A program made the position numbers and the translations under genes. Positions 28,607 through 36,836 of a DNA stretch of 54,022 nucleotides are shown piece by piece. Under the pieces are notes generated by a model. It was not told the origin of the DNA and made no database searches. It was given only the letters and a program-made list of their open reading frames with translations. Position 1 is the stretch's first letter; each line of letters starts with the position of its first letter. The stretch is from positions 1-54,022 of the forward strand of contig JALQUU010000014.1 of the NCBI GenBank assembly GCA_023260655.1, in the 5' to 3' direction. The stretch comes from Paracoccaceae bacterium. Its GTDB lineage: Bacteria; Pseudomonadota; Alphaproteobacteria; Rhodobacterales; Rhodobacteraceae.

Positions 28607-30471
28607 CACGCCGACTTTTCTCTCTGAGCTTGCTTCATTTTTGCAAGAAGAAGTGTGAGTGCGGCGGGCGTCATTCCATCCACGCGCGAAGCCTGAGATA
28701 GGTTCGCAGGTTGCGCCCTGCCGAGTTTGAGCTTCAACTCGTTGGAAAGGCCGTCTATCCGTGAATAGTCGAAGTTCGCGGGAATTTCTTGAAGCTCATC
28801 CTTCCGCAACAACTCTACGTCCCGCTTTTGGCGGTCGATGTAGTTGGAATAGAGGGCATCCTTCGCAAGTTGGGACTGGATTTCGGGCTCAATTGAGCGC
28901 AACTCTGGGTCGAGTTGCTCCAAATGTGTGAACTCGATCTCAGGCAGTGACAGAAGCTGGAAAGGCGTACGACGCGGGCCATCCGGATTAATGGACATAC
29001 CGAGGGTATTCACTTCCCGCGGCGTAAAGGTTTGGCGTTCAAGCATTTCCCTTCCGGCAGAGAGCTTCTCCATCTTGCTCGCAAACGCAATCTTCCGGTC
29101 TTCACTTGCGCAACCGATTTCAAGCGCGAGCGGCGTAAGGCGCTGATCCGCATTGTCTGCCCGCAAAGAAAGCCGGAATTCGGCGCGCGAAGTGAACATC
29201 CTGTAGGGCTCAGCCACGCCGCGCGTCGTCAAGTCGTCGACCATCACGCCAATGTAGCTATCAGTTCGCGAGAAAATGACTGGTTCTTTGGCCAAGGACT
29301 CAGATGCGGCATTCAACCCCGCCACAAGGCCTTGTGCCGCGGCTTCCTCATATCCGGTCGTTCCGTTGATCTGACCCGCGAGGAAGAGGCCGGGGACGGA
29401 CTTAACGCCCAGACGAAGATCAAGCGCGCGCGGATCAACGTAGTCATATTCAATCGCGTAACCGGGCTGGAGGATTGCGGCACCCTCCAAGCCGACCATG
29501 GAGTGCACATAGTCGTGCTGAACATCCTCGGGAAGCGAGGTGGAAATACCGTTCGGATAAACTGTGTGATCATCCAGCCCTTCGGGCTCAAGGAAGACCT
29601 GATGACTATCTTTATCAGAGAAGCGGACGATTTTGTCTTCAATAGACGGGCAATAACGCGGGCCAATGCCCTCGATGTGACCCCCATACATCGCGGACCG
29701 GGAGAGGTTTTCGCGAATAATATCATGGGTTTTGGAGTTTGTATGGGTAATGCCGCACGAGATTTGCCGAACAAATGGGGCCTTCGAGAGGAAGGAGAAC
29801 AGGACTGGCTCGTCATCCGCTGGCTGGGAGTCGAGCTTGCTCCAATCAATCGTCCGACCATCAAGGCGCGGCGGTGTGCCCGTTTTCAGGCGGCCGAGCG
29901 GCAGGCCAAAGGTGTCCATACGCTCCGCGAGCTTTACAGACGGCTTATCACCGATCCGCCCACCTGGCCGCTTCTTGTCGCCGATATGGATAACACCCCT
30001 AAGAAAGGTGCCCGTCGTGAGGACTACTGCCGCAGCGCTAAGTTCCGAGCCATCCTCCAAAACGACGCCGGACACGCGGTTTCCGGTCATCAGAAGATCC
30101 GTGCATTCGCCTTCAACGATCGTGAGATTCTCCCGCTGCTCCGTGATTGCGAGCATAGTTTCCCTGTAGATTTTCCGGTCGGATTGCGTGCGTGGGCCTT
30201 GTACGGCGGGGCCTTTGCGGCGGTTCAGAAGACGGAACTGTATACCGGAACGGTCAGCCACATGGGCCATAACGCCGTCCATTGCGTCGACTTCACGAAC
30301 AAGGTGGCCCTTTCCAAGGCCGCCGATGGCAGGATTGCAGGACATCACGCCGATTCCAGCGCGGGAAAGCGTGACGAGAGCAGTCGTTGCTCCCATTCGA
30401 GCAGCGGCGTGCGCGGCCTCCGCACCTGCGTGGCCACCACCAACAACAACGACATCGAAGCGATGTTTCAC
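28606..30471 (-). CDS. mnmG: tRNA uridine-5-carboxymethylaminomethyl modification enzyme MnmG (GidA)
   Basis: An FAD protein of about 621 residues that with MnmE makes (carboxymethyl)aminomethyl-uridine at the tRNA wobble position. The N-terminal FAD motif is [20 protein letters not shown]. Signature regions [14 protein letters not shown] and [10 protein letters not shown] are present, as is the C-terminal [14 protein letters not shown] region. GTG 30471 is chosen because AAGGAG (30485-30480) lies eight bases upstream. The alternative GTG 30480 (reading FHVKHRF after the start) overlaps that site. The preferred start codon falls inside a perfect parS palindrome. It lies between mnmE and rsmG, the standard order. 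Earlier literature called it glucose-inhibited division protein A. Confidence 0.97.
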   Translation of the reverse strand: MKHRFDVVVVGGGHAGAEAAHAAARMGATTALVTLSRAGIGVMSCNPAIGGLGKGHLVREVDAMDGVMAHVADRSGIQFRLLNRRKGPAVQGPRTQSDRKIYRETMLAITEQRENLTIVEGECTDLLMTGNRVSGVVLEDGSELSAAAVVLTTGTFLRGVIHIGDKKRPGGRIGDKPSVKLAERMDTFGLPLGRLKTGTPPRLDGRTIDWSKLDSQPADDEPVLFSFLSKAPFVRQISCGITHTNSKTHDIIRENLSRSAMYGGHIEGIGPRYCPSIEDKIVRFSDKDSHQVFLEPEGLDDHTVYPNGISTSLPEDVQHDYVHSMVGLEGAAILQPGYAIEYDYVDPRALDLRLGVKSVPGLFLAGQINGTTGYEEAAAQGLVAGLNAASESLAKEPVIFSRTDSYIGVMVDDLTTRGVAEPYRMFTSRAEFRLSLRADNADQRLTPLALEIGCASEDRKIAFASKMEKLSAGREMLERQTFTPREVNTLGMSINPDGPRRTPFQLLSLPEIEFTHLEQLDPELRSIEPEIQSQLAKDALYSNYIDRQKRDVELLRKDELQEIPANFDYSRIDGLSNELKLKLGRAQPANLSQASRVDGMTPAALTLLLAKMKQAQREKSA

Positions 30472-30479
30472 GTGAAACA
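30464..30479. promoter_or_regulatory. parS: parS centromere site spanning the mnmG translation start
   Basis: A second perfect TGTTTCACGTGAAACA. It covers the spacer between the mnmG Shine-Dalgarno and the preferred GTG start, plus the first codons. It lies 2.5 kb from parA and about 2.6 kb from the oriC candidate. Confidence 0.92.
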
Positions 30480-30483
30480 CTCC

Positions 30484-31770
30484 TTACTTTCCGATGCAAA
30501 AGCTGGAGAAGATTTCATCCAGCAGGTTTTCCACATCAATACGGCCCACAAGCTGATCCAGCGCTCTTGCTGCAGTTCGAATTTCCTCGGCCGCAAGATC
30601 CGAGACTTCAGAACCCAGTTCCACCAACCAAAGCGCCTGCGTCAACGCAAGATCCGCCTTTTCGAGCGCGAAGCGGTGGCGCTCCCGAACCGCAATCCCG
30701 GCATTCGCGGACAGAGCTGCTAGCCTGATCCGGAGATGGTCTAGCAGATTCTCGATCCCCTGACCACTGACACCCGAAACCGCTCCGTCTAAATCCCCGT
30801 GAAGATCAGCCTTGGCAACTAGCACCAGATCCCCTTCTAGCGGTTTAATCGGCGGCTCTTCGCCTTTCTCAACAAGGAAAAGTCGGATATCCGCAGTCTC
30901 GGCGCGCGCGATGGCTTTGGTAATGCCTATGCCTTCGACGAAATCTTCCGTGTCACGAAGACCAGCCGTATCCAGAAGCGTAACGGGCAGGCCGGCAATA
31001 TCCATCCGAACCTCGATAACATCGCGGGTCGTTCCAGCGAATTCGGATGTGATCGCGGCCTCTCTGCCTGCTAAAGCATTGAGAAGTGTGGATTTCCCGA
31101 CGTTCGGCGCCCCTACAATAGCGACTTCGAAACCGTTACGAACACGCTCAGCCGCGCTGGCGCCACGGATCTGTTTCCGGATCTCGGCCTGAACATCCGA
31201 GAGCAAAGCCCGGACTTCCGGTGTGACATCGACAGGCACATCTTCATCTGCGAAGTCGATTGTCGCTTCGATCAAAGCCGCGGCGCGGATGAGAGATTTC
31301 CGCCAAACGTCAGTCAGGGTTCCGATCTCGCCTGAGAAGACGCGCATTGCTTGACGGCGTTGCGCTTCTGTTTCGGAATCGATCAGATCGGCCAAGCCTT
31401 CAACCTGCGCCAGATCGAGGCAACCGTTTTCCAGAGCACGACGGGTAAATTCACCAGGTTCCGCCAAACGCGCCCGCGCACCGACGCCGATTTCTCGCAA
31501 CACGGCGGTGACAATCGCGGTTGATCCATGCAGATGCAGCTCAACAGAGCGCTCGCCCGTAAAGCTTGCCCCTTGCTCGAAACAAATCACCAAGGCCTGA
31601 TCGATCAGGTCGCCTTGCCTGCTACACAGCGCACGAAGACCCGTCCTTCGAGGCTCTGGCAGAGAACCGACGAGCGGATGCACGACGTCAAATGCATCGG
31701 CGCCGGATATCCGGATCACTGAAACGCCAGCCTTGCCTGGCGCACTGGCCAAGGCAAAGATCGTGTCCAT
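30484..31770 (-). CDS. mnmE: tRNA modification GTPase MnmE (TrmE)
   Basis: A 428-residue potassium-dependent GTPase, partner of MnmG in wobble-uridine modification. The tetrahydrofolate-binding N-domain starts MDTIFALASAPGKAGVSVIRISG. The G domain shows G1 GAPNVGKSTLLNAL, G2/G3 FAGTTRDVIEV and DTAGLRDTEDFVE, and a G4 motif VAKADL instead of the usual NKxD, a common alphaproteobacterial variation. The C-terminus is FCIGK, the conserved C(I/L)GK motif whose Cys is required for activity. It sits seven bases after rho and twelve before the preferred mnmG start. Confidence 0.97.
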   Translation of the reverse strand: MDTIFALASAPGKAGVSVIRISGADAFDVVHPLVGSLPEPRRTGLRALCSRQGDLIDQALVICFEQGASFTGERSVELHLHGSTAIVTAVLREIGVGARARLAEPGEFTRRALENGCLDLAQVEGLADLIDSETEAQRRQAMRVFSGEIGTLTDVWRKSLIRAAALIEATIDFADEDVPVDVTPEVRALLSDVQAEIRKQIRGASAAERVRNGFEVAIVGAPNVGKSTLLNALAGREAAITSEFAGTTRDVIEVRMDIAGLPVTLLDTAGLRDTEDFVEGIGITKAIARAETADIRLFLVEKGEEPPIKPLEGDLVLVAKADLHGDLDGAVSGVSGQGIENLLDHLRIRLAALSANAGIAVRERHRFALEKADLALTQALWLVELGSEVSDLAAEEIRTAARALDQLVGRIDVENLLDEIFSSFCIGK

Positions 31771-31777
31771 CGTTGCC

Positions 31778-33085
31778 TCAGCTGTTCATGGATTCGAAGA
31801 ATTCGCCGTTCGTCTTAGTCTGCTTGAGCTTCGAGATGAGGAACTCGATCGCATCCGTCGTTCCCATCGGGTTAAGGATGCGGCGCAGGACGAAGGTCTT
31901 CTGGAGATCCTTCTGATTAACGAGCAGGTCTTCCTTACGGGTGCCGGACTTGAGGATATCCATCGCCGGGAAGACGCGCTTGTCAGCGACTTTCCGGTCG
32001 AGGACGATTTCCGAGTTACCGGTGCCCTTGAATTCTTCGAAGATAACTTCATCCATCCGCGAACCGGTATCGATAAGCGCCGTCGCGATGATGGTCAGCG
32101 AACCGCCTTCCTCGATGTTACGGGCGGCACCGAAGAAGCGCTTCGGGCGCTGCAGGGCGTTCGCGTCCACGCCGCCAGTGAGAACCTTACCAGACGAGGG
32201 GACGACCGTGTTGTAGGCGCGGCCGAGGCGGGTGATCGAGTCCAGAAGGATCACAACGTCACGCTTATGCTCGACAAGGCGCTTGGCCTTCTCGATGACC
32301 ATTTCGGCAACGGCGACGTGGCGTGTCGCGGGTTCGTCGAAGGTGGAGGAAATAACCTCGCCTTTCACCGAACGCTGCATGTCCGTCACTTCTTCCGGAC
32401 GTTCATCGATGAGAAGAACGATCAGGTAGCATTCTGGATGATTGGTCTCGATGGAATGCGCAATATTCTGGAGCAGAACGGTTTTACCCGTACGCGGCGG
32501 CGCGACGATCAGCGCGCGCTGGCCTTTACCGATCGGGGCAACGAGATCGATGATCCGGGCCGAACGATCCTTGATGGTCGGATCCTCGATTTCCATTTTC
32601 AGGCGCTGATCCGGATAGAGCGGCGTGAGGTTATCAAAGGCAATCTTATGGCGAGCGCGCTCGGGATCTTCGAAGTTGATCCGCTCGGCTGAGATAAGCG
32701 CGAAATAGCGCTCTTCACCTTCAGGAGCCTTGATCACACCCTCGACGGTATCGCCCGTGCGCAGAGAGAAGTGGCGGATCATGTCAGGGGAGACATAGAT
32801 ATCGTCGGGGCCCGGCAGATAGTTTGCCTCGGGCGAACGAAGGAAACCGAAGCCATCCTGAAGAACTTCGAGGACGCCATCGCCGCCAATGACGCAGTCT
32901 TCTGCTGCCATTTCGCGGAGGATCTGGAACATCATCTCGCCCTTACGCATGGTCGAGGCGTTCTCGATCTCCAGCTCTTCTGCCATCGCAAGAAGATCCT
33001 TGGCACTCATGGCCTTGAGTTCGGAGAGGTTCATCCGCTCCGGAAATTCAAAACCGCGATCTTCTTCGATGATATCTTGAGGCAT
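31778..33085 (-). CDS. rho: Transcription termination factor Rho
   Basis: A 435-residue hexameric RNA-dependent ATPase. The N-terminal helical and cold-shock RNA-binding domain spans about residues 20-145 ([39 protein letters not shown]). The ATPase has Walker [26 protein letters not shown], Walker [17 protein letters not shown] and the R-loop [20 protein letters not shown]. An AAGGTG site lies eight bases before ATG 33085. It is the first gene of rho-mnmE-mnmG-rsmG-parA-parB, and its upstream DNA is the proposed oriC, so the operon promoter must lie inside or beside the origin. Confidence 0.98.
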   Translation of the reverse strand: MPQDIIEEDRGFEFPERMNLSELKAMSAKDLLAMAEELEIENASTMRKGEMMFQILREMAAEDCVIGGDGVLEVLQDGFGFLRSPEANYLPGPDDIYVSPDMIRHFSLRTGDTVEGVIKAPEGEERYFALISAERINFEDPERARHKIAFDNLTPLYPDQRLKMEIEDPTIKDRSARIIDLVAPIGKGQRALIVAPPRTGKTVLLQNIAHSIETNHPECYLIVLLIDERPEEVTDMQRSVKGEVISSTFDEPATRHVAVAEMVIEKAKRLVEHKRDVVILLDSITRLGRAYNTVVPSSGKVLTGGVDANALQRPKRFFGAARNIEEGGSLTIIATALIDTGSRMDEVIFEEFKGTGNSEIVLDRKVADKRVFPAMDILKSGTRKEDLLVNQKDLQKTFVLRRILNPMGTTDAIEFLISKLKQTKTNGEFFESMNS

Positions 33086-33212
33086 AGCAAAGCACCTTGA
33101 GCCCTCTTAGGGGCGCGTCTTCTGGAAATGAGGCTGCTGGACACCCGGACGGGTTCCGAGAGGGTAGATACGCGTCTCGGCGTTCTGAGTCAATCCGAGG
33201 GGGTTTCTCACC

Positions 33213-33240
33213 AATATTAATAATAAAAGAAAAGAAAAAA
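33213..33240. other. AT-rich candidate DNA unwinding element
   Basis: 28 bases containing only two G and no C, made of AATATTAATAATAAAAG then A-rich sequence, followed by a TGA triplet repeat (to about 33250). It lies about 50 bases from the nearest DnaA box, a plausible spacing for an unwinding element. Confidence 0.6.
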
Positions 33241-33292
33241 TGATGATGATGTAGGAAGCACAAAAGCTGGGGATACTTTATTTGAACATGAC

Positions 33293-33301
33293 TTTTCCAC
33301 A
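33293..33301 (+). promoter_or_regulatory. DnaA box TTTTCCACA
   Basis: TTTTCCACA matches the relaxed DnaA consensus TTWTNCACA; it is the DnaA box closest to the AT-rich block. Confidence 0.7.
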
Positions 33302-33334
33302 GTTGGATTATTGGTGAGAACAAGACCAAAAATC

Positions 33335-33343
33335 TGTGGATAA
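33335..33343 (-). promoter_or_regulatory. DnaA box TTATCCACA (minus strand)
   Basis: TGTGGATAA on the plus strand, a perfect reverse-complement copy of the strong DnaA box TTATCCACA, opposite in orientation to the box at 33293. Confidence 0.8.
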
Positions 33344-33361
33344 TCACATTTTATAATTCTT

Positions 33362-33374
33362 TATCAGTTACTTA
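33362..33374 (+). promoter_or_regulatory. Candidate IHF-binding site
   Basis: TATCAGTTACTTA matches the IHF consensus WATCARNNNNTTR at every fixed position and lies in AT-rich DNA between DnaA boxes, as in several known origins. Such short matches also occur by chance. Confidence 0.4.
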
Positions 33375-33568
33375 GATATTTCAGGGACTGGATAAAATCT
33401 AGAACAGTCCGAGATAAGACACGTATCACAAAGAAAGCAGTTATCCTTCTCTACGTGGGATGGCATGAGCATGTTTCCGTGGGGCGCGGGCATCAACGCT
33501 GGTCGTTGCACTGCTCAGGGGAATTCCGCAAAAGAATGCCCAGGCAAACCCGGAAGATTTACCAAGAG

Positions 33569-33577
33569 TTATCCACA
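33569..33577 (+). promoter_or_regulatory. DnaA box TTATCCACA touching the maf start codon
   Basis: A perfect TTATCCACA whose last A is the first base of the maf ATG. DnaA bound here would cover the maf ribosome-binding region. Confidence 0.8.
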
Positions 33578-34176
33578 TGAATTCTTCGATCATGCTAGCG
33601 TCGGGCTCAAAAATTCGTGCAGAACTTCTGCAAAACGCGGGAATCGACTTCACGGTCATGCTGCCAAGAGTTGATGAAGTTTCGATTAAAGCAGCGCTTC
33701 TGGCGGACGAAGCGACGCCGCGTGATGTTGCCGATGCACTTGCCGAGATAAAAGCACGCAAGGTGAGCGACAAGAACCCGGGCGCTCTGGTGATCGGTTG
33801 CGATCAGGTTCTGGAGCATCGCGGCACTCTGCTTTCCAAGGCGGCTACCGAAGAGGAAGCGGAGCAGCAATTGAGAGCTCTGAGGAATGATCGGCATTCC
33901 TTGCTGTCGGCTGTGGTGGTTTGTCAGGATGGACAACCGATCTGGCGGCATGTGGGCGTTGTGCGACTTCAGATGCGTGACTTTTCGGACGCGTATCTTG
34001 AGGGATATCTAGAGCGGAACTGGCCGGGCATTTCCGAGAGTGTTGGTTCCTATAAGCTGGAAGAGGAAGGCGTGAGATTGTTTTCCCGTATCGAAGGTGA
34101 TTATTTCTCAGTGCTGGGCCTGCCGATGCTCGAATTGCTTGGGTGGCTGACATTGCGAGGAGATGTGCAAGGATGA
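33577..34176 (+). CDS. maf: Maf-family nucleoside triphosphate pyrophosphatase
   Basis: A 199-residue Maf/HAM1-fold protein. Family members hydrolyse dTTP/UTP or modified pyrimidine nucleotides and may limit mutagenesis or septum formation. The N-terminal motif SIMLASGSKIRAELLQNAG departs from the common LAS-S-RR-ELL form, and the catalytic Asp lies in VIGCDQVLEHRG, where many Maf proteins read GADTVV. These changes mark the divergent alphaproteobacterial group next to aroE. GSYKLEEEGVRLFSRIEGDYFSVLGLPM ends the domain. ATG 33577 shares a base with a DnaA box; MLASGSK at 33592 is a possible later start. It overlaps aroE by four bases. Confidence 0.93.
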   Translation: MNSSIMLASGSKIRAELLQNAGIDFTVMLPRVDEVSIKAALLADEATPRDVADALAEIKARKVSDKNPGALVIGCDQVLEHRGTLLSKAATEEEAEQQLRALRNDRHSLLSAVVVCQDGQPIWRHVGVVRLQMRDFSDAYLEGYLERNWPGISESVGSYKLEEEGVRLFSRIEGDYFSVLGLPMLELLGWLTLRGDVQG

Positions 34177-35006
34177 GCCACGACTGTATTCCGCTTGCCG
34201 GCGTCATTGGATCGCCTGTGGCTCATTCGAAGTCGCCGCGGCTGCATTCGCATTGGCTCAAGGTGCATGGCCTGCAAGGGCATTACATTCCGATGGATAT
34301 CGCGTCGGAGGATCTGGAAACTGCACTTCGTACGCTGCCGAAGCTCGGGTTCGTTGGTGTGAACGTGACCATTCCCCACAAAGAAGCGGTGATGAAGATT
34401 GCCGACATCATCACGGACCGCGCTGCTCTGATCGGTGCCGCGAATACGCTTATTTTCCGCAAAGATGGCAAAATTCACGCGGACAATACCGATGGTTATG
34501 GCTTCATCGAGAACCTCCGCCAGAACACGCAGGATTGGGACCCGAAGGCGGGGCCAGCGGCTGTGTTGGGGGCGGGTGGCGCGGCGCGGGCTGTGATTGC
34601 GTCGCTTCTGGATGTTGGTGTTCCGGAGATCCTGATTTCTAACCGTACTCGTGCGCGGGCAGAGGCTTTGGCGCAGGAATTCGGCGCTCGGCTGACCGTG
34701 GTGGAATGGGTTCAGGCCGGGAATATGCTGGAAGATGCGTCGACCATTGTGAATACGACGAGCCTTGGCATGGTGGGGAAGCCGGAATTGCGGGTTCCGC
34801 TGGACGGGTTGCGCGCGGGGCAGGTGGTGAACGATCTGGTTTATGCGCCCCTGCAAACGCGCCTTCTTCGGGAAGCTCAGGAAATGGGCTGCACAGTGGT
34901 GGACGGTTTGGGCATGCTCTTGCATCAGGCGGTGCCTGCATTCGAGCGCTGGTTCGGTGTGCGCCCCGAAGTCGATGCGGCAACTCGTGCGGCCGTTCTC
35001 AGATGA
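34173..35006 (+). CDS. aroE: Shikimate dehydrogenase
   Basis: A 277-residue NADP-dependent enzyme reducing 3-dehydroshikimate in aromatic amino acid synthesis. The substrate site is GSPVAHSKSPRLHSHWL; the catalytic Lys is in NVTIPHKEAV, and Asp is in NTDGYGF. The cofactor motif is LGAGGAARAVIASLLD. The start at 34173 forms an ATGA overlap with the maf stop; the GTG at 34143 would add residues inside maf. It is followed by coaE, again with ATGA overlap. The maf-aroE-coaE-dnaQ run is translationally coupled throughout. Confidence 0.97.
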   Translation: MSHDCIPLAGVIGSPVAHSKSPRLHSHWLKVHGLQGHYIPMDIASEDLETALRTLPKLGFVGVNVTIPHKEAVMKIADIITDRAALIGAANTLIFRKDGKIHADNTDGYGFIENLRQNTQDWDPKAGPAAVLGAGGAARAVIASLLDVGVPEILISNRTRARAEALAQEFGARLTVVEWVQAGNMLEDASTIVNTTSLGMVGKPELRVPLDGLRAGQVVNDLVYAPLQTRLLREAQEMGCTVVDGLGMLLHQAVPAFERWFGVRPEVDAATRAAVLR

Positions 35007-35581
35007 TCCTGATCGGGCTGACAGGCTCCATCGGGATGGGAAAATCCACGACTGCCAAGATATTCGCAGAAGAAGGTTGCGCGGTTTGGGATGCGGATGC
35101 GGCGGTGCATCGGCTGTATTCCGCAGAGGGGAAGGCCGTGGAGCCGCTTCGCGTGCTGTTTCCCGATTCTGTTGGAGAGGGCGGTGTTGATCGGGCTAAG
35201 CTTCGCGATGTGATTTCGGCAGACCCCTCGGCGCTGAAGAAAATCGAGGCGATTGTGCATCCTTTGGTGGCTGAGGATCGGGCACAGTTTATCGCGGAAG
35301 CTAAGGCCGATGTGGTGGTTCTGGATGTGCCGCTGCTGTTTGAAGCGGGCGGCGATGCGCGGGTGGATTACAAGGTCGTGGTTTCGACGACACCGGAAAA
35401 CCAGCGAGCACGTGTTCTGGAGCGGGGCACGATGACCGAAGCTCAATTCGAAGCAGTTTTGGCTAAACAGATGCCGGATGCCGAGAAGCGGGCGCGGGCG
35501 GATTTCGTGGTGGAAACGGAAACGCCAGAGATGGCCAAAGCGCAGGTGCGCGAGATTTTGAGGGCGGTTCGCCATGCGTGA
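35003..35581 (+). CDS. coaE: Dephospho-CoA kinase
   Basis: A 192-residue P-loop kinase performing the last step of coenzyme A synthesis. The Walker A motif is GLTGSIGMGKSTTA at the N-terminus. Other family marks are VWDADAAVHRLY, the HPLVAEDR segment and DVPLLFEAGGD, the LLFE substrate motif. The ATG overlaps the aroE stop, and the end overlaps dnaQ by eight bases. Normal length; no anomalies. Confidence 0.97.
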   Translation: MILIGLTGSIGMGKSTTAKIFAEEGCAVWDADAAVHRLYSAEGKAVEPLRVLFPDSVGEGGVDRAKLRDVISADPSALKKIEAIVHPLVAEDRAQFIAEAKADVVVLDVPLLFEAGGDARVDYKVVVSTTPENQRARVLERGTMTEAQFEAVLAKQMPDAEKRARADFVVETETPEMAKAQVREILRAVRHA

Positions 35582-36308
35582 GATCGTACTGGATACGGAA
35601 ACCACGGGGTTTGATCCGAACCAAGGGGACCGGATCGTTGAAATTGGGGCGGTGGAGCTGTTCAACCACATGCCCACGGGCGAGACGTTCCACGTATATA
35701 TCAACCCCGAGCGCCATATGCCGGATCAGGCCTTCGGTGTGCACGGGATCGGCTGCGATCTTCTGGAGCCGCCGCGCAAACCTGAAGCGGGGCAAATCAC
35801 GCTGCGCGATAAGCCGGTGTTCCGGGCGGTCGGGCAGAAGTTTCTGGATTTTATCGGCGACGCGAAGCTGATCATCCACAACGCGGCTTTCGATATGAAG
35901 TTCCTGAATGCCGAGTTAAAGTGGCTCAATCTGCCGCAAATCCCGTGGGATCGAGCGGTGGATACGCTGGAGATTGCGCGGCGCAAGTTTCCGGGATCGC
36001 CTGCATCGCTCGATGCGCTCTGCCGGCGCTTCGCTATAGACAACTCGAACAGAACGCTGCACGGCGCGCTTCTCGACTCCGAGATTCTGGCCGAGGTCTA
36101 TCTGGAACTGATCGGGGGGCGGCAACCGGATTTCGGTTTGGCGCAGGTTGTGGAAACCAAGGGCAAAACCGAAGTGGTGAGCGATTGGCGGCCGCAGCCG
36201 CGTGCGGTGCCTTTGCCTTCGCGGCTAACCGCAGAAGAGACTGCCGCCCATGATGCGATGATAGCAAAGATGGGCGACAGCGCGATCTGGAAGAAATATC
36301 AGGCCTGA
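35574..36308 (+). CDS. dnaQ: DNA polymerase III epsilon subunit (proofreading exonuclease)
   Basis: A 244-residue DEDDh 3'-5' exonuclease. ExoI VLDTETTGFDP carries the two metal-binding acidic residues, ExoII IIHNAAFDMKFLN adds the next Asp, and ExoIII ALLDSEILAEVY, with an upstream His, completes the site. The C-terminal tail RAVPLPSRLTAEE could bind the sliding clamp and the alpha subunit. It is the last gene of the maf operon, convergent with secB with a ten-base overlap of the ends. A proofreading subunit encoded next to the origin is a conserved alphaproteobacterial arrangement. Confidence 0.97.
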   Translation: MREIVLDTETTGFDPNQGDRIVEIGAVELFNHMPTGETFHVYINPERHMPDQAFGVHGIGCDLLEPPRKPEAGQITLRDKPVFRAVGQKFLDFIGDAKLIIHNAAFDMKFLNAELKWLNLPQIPWDRAVDTLEIARRKFPGSPASLDALCRRFAIDNSNRTLHGALLDSEILAEVYLELIGGRQPDFGLAQVVETKGKTEVVSDWRPQPRAVPLPSRLTAEETAAHDAMIAKMGDSAIWKKYQA

Positions 36309-36784
36309 CCGACGGGCTGCGCTGCCTGTCGACGCATCAATTCGTTGCGATAGAGCGCCACGAAGTCGATGGTTTCGAGGTTGAGGGGCGGGAAGCCGCC
36401 GTCGCGGGTGACATCGGAAACGATGCGGCGCACGAAGGGGAAGAGCATCCGCGGGCATTCGATCAGAAGGAACGGATGCAGCTGGTCTTCCGGAACGCCT
36501 TCAATGTGGAAGACACCGACATAATCCAGCTCCATGAGGAAGAGCTTGTCGTTCGACTCTTTCGCAACGGAATCCACGCGGAGCTTCATGGCGACTTCGA
36601 ACTGGTGTTCGGCAGAGCGCTTGCGAGCGTCGAGGTTTACTTGAACCTTCACGTCCGGAACGACTTCGCCCGTGCTGCCCTTCTGCGAGAGAATGTTCTC
36701 GAAGGAAAGGTCACGGATATACTGGGTGAGGACGTTCATGCGAACCTGCGGGGCTTGTGCCTCGGCGGCGCCATTTTCAGCCAT
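36299..36784 (-). CDS. secB: Protein-export chaperone SecB
   Basis: A 161-residue SecB that keeps preproteins unfolded and delivers them to SecA. FSFENILS-type motif is seen as YIRDLSFENILSQKG; VNLDARKRSAEHQFEVAMKL, DYVGVFHIEGVPEDQLHPFL and ECPRMLFPFVRRIVSDVTRDGGFPPL are typical. AGGAG lies upstream of ATG 36784. The C-terminal zinc motif of the SecA at 7-10 kb is the expected docking partner. secB next to dnaQ matches the Caulobacter origin neighbourhood. Confidence 0.97.
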   Translation of the reverse strand: MAENGAAEAQAPQVRMNVLTQYIRDLSFENILSQKGSTGEVVPDVKVQVNLDARKRSAEHQFEVAMKLRVDSVAKESNDKLFLMELDYVGVFHIEGVPEDQLHPFLLIECPRMLFPFVRRIVSDVTRDGGFPPLNLETIDFVALYRNELMRRQAAQPVGQA

Positions 36785-36836
36785 TTTTTGCTCCTAAATA
36801 CGTTTGCACAAGCGTTAGCAGGTTGGCGCACGGGCC

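Larger units (their letters stand above)
33086..33576. other. oriC: Predicted chromosomal replication origin (oriC)
   Basis: The only gene-free stretch longer than 300 bases. Seen directly: three DnaA boxes (33293, 33335, 33569) and weak ones near 33387 and 33441; an AT-rich block at 33213-33240 (26 of 28 A/T) and another at 33341-33380 (33 of 40 A/T); an IHF-consensus match at 33362; divergent gene blocks leaving on both sides. Known: in Caulobacter the origin borders a maf-aroE-coaE-dnaQ-secB neighbourhood, and parAB/parS lie close by; the same neighbours are here. hemE and the pyruvate-phosphate dikinase regulator gene that flank Caulobacter oriC are not in this window. I see no CtrA-type TTAA-N7-TTAA site and a single GANTC (33187). 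Confidence 0.82.

Noticed and set aside
33048-33347. Open frame running from rho into the oriC region on the minus strand
   Set aside because: Starts inside AT-rich origin DNA, gives His- and Phe-rich low-complexity sequence, and overlaps rho; not a gene.
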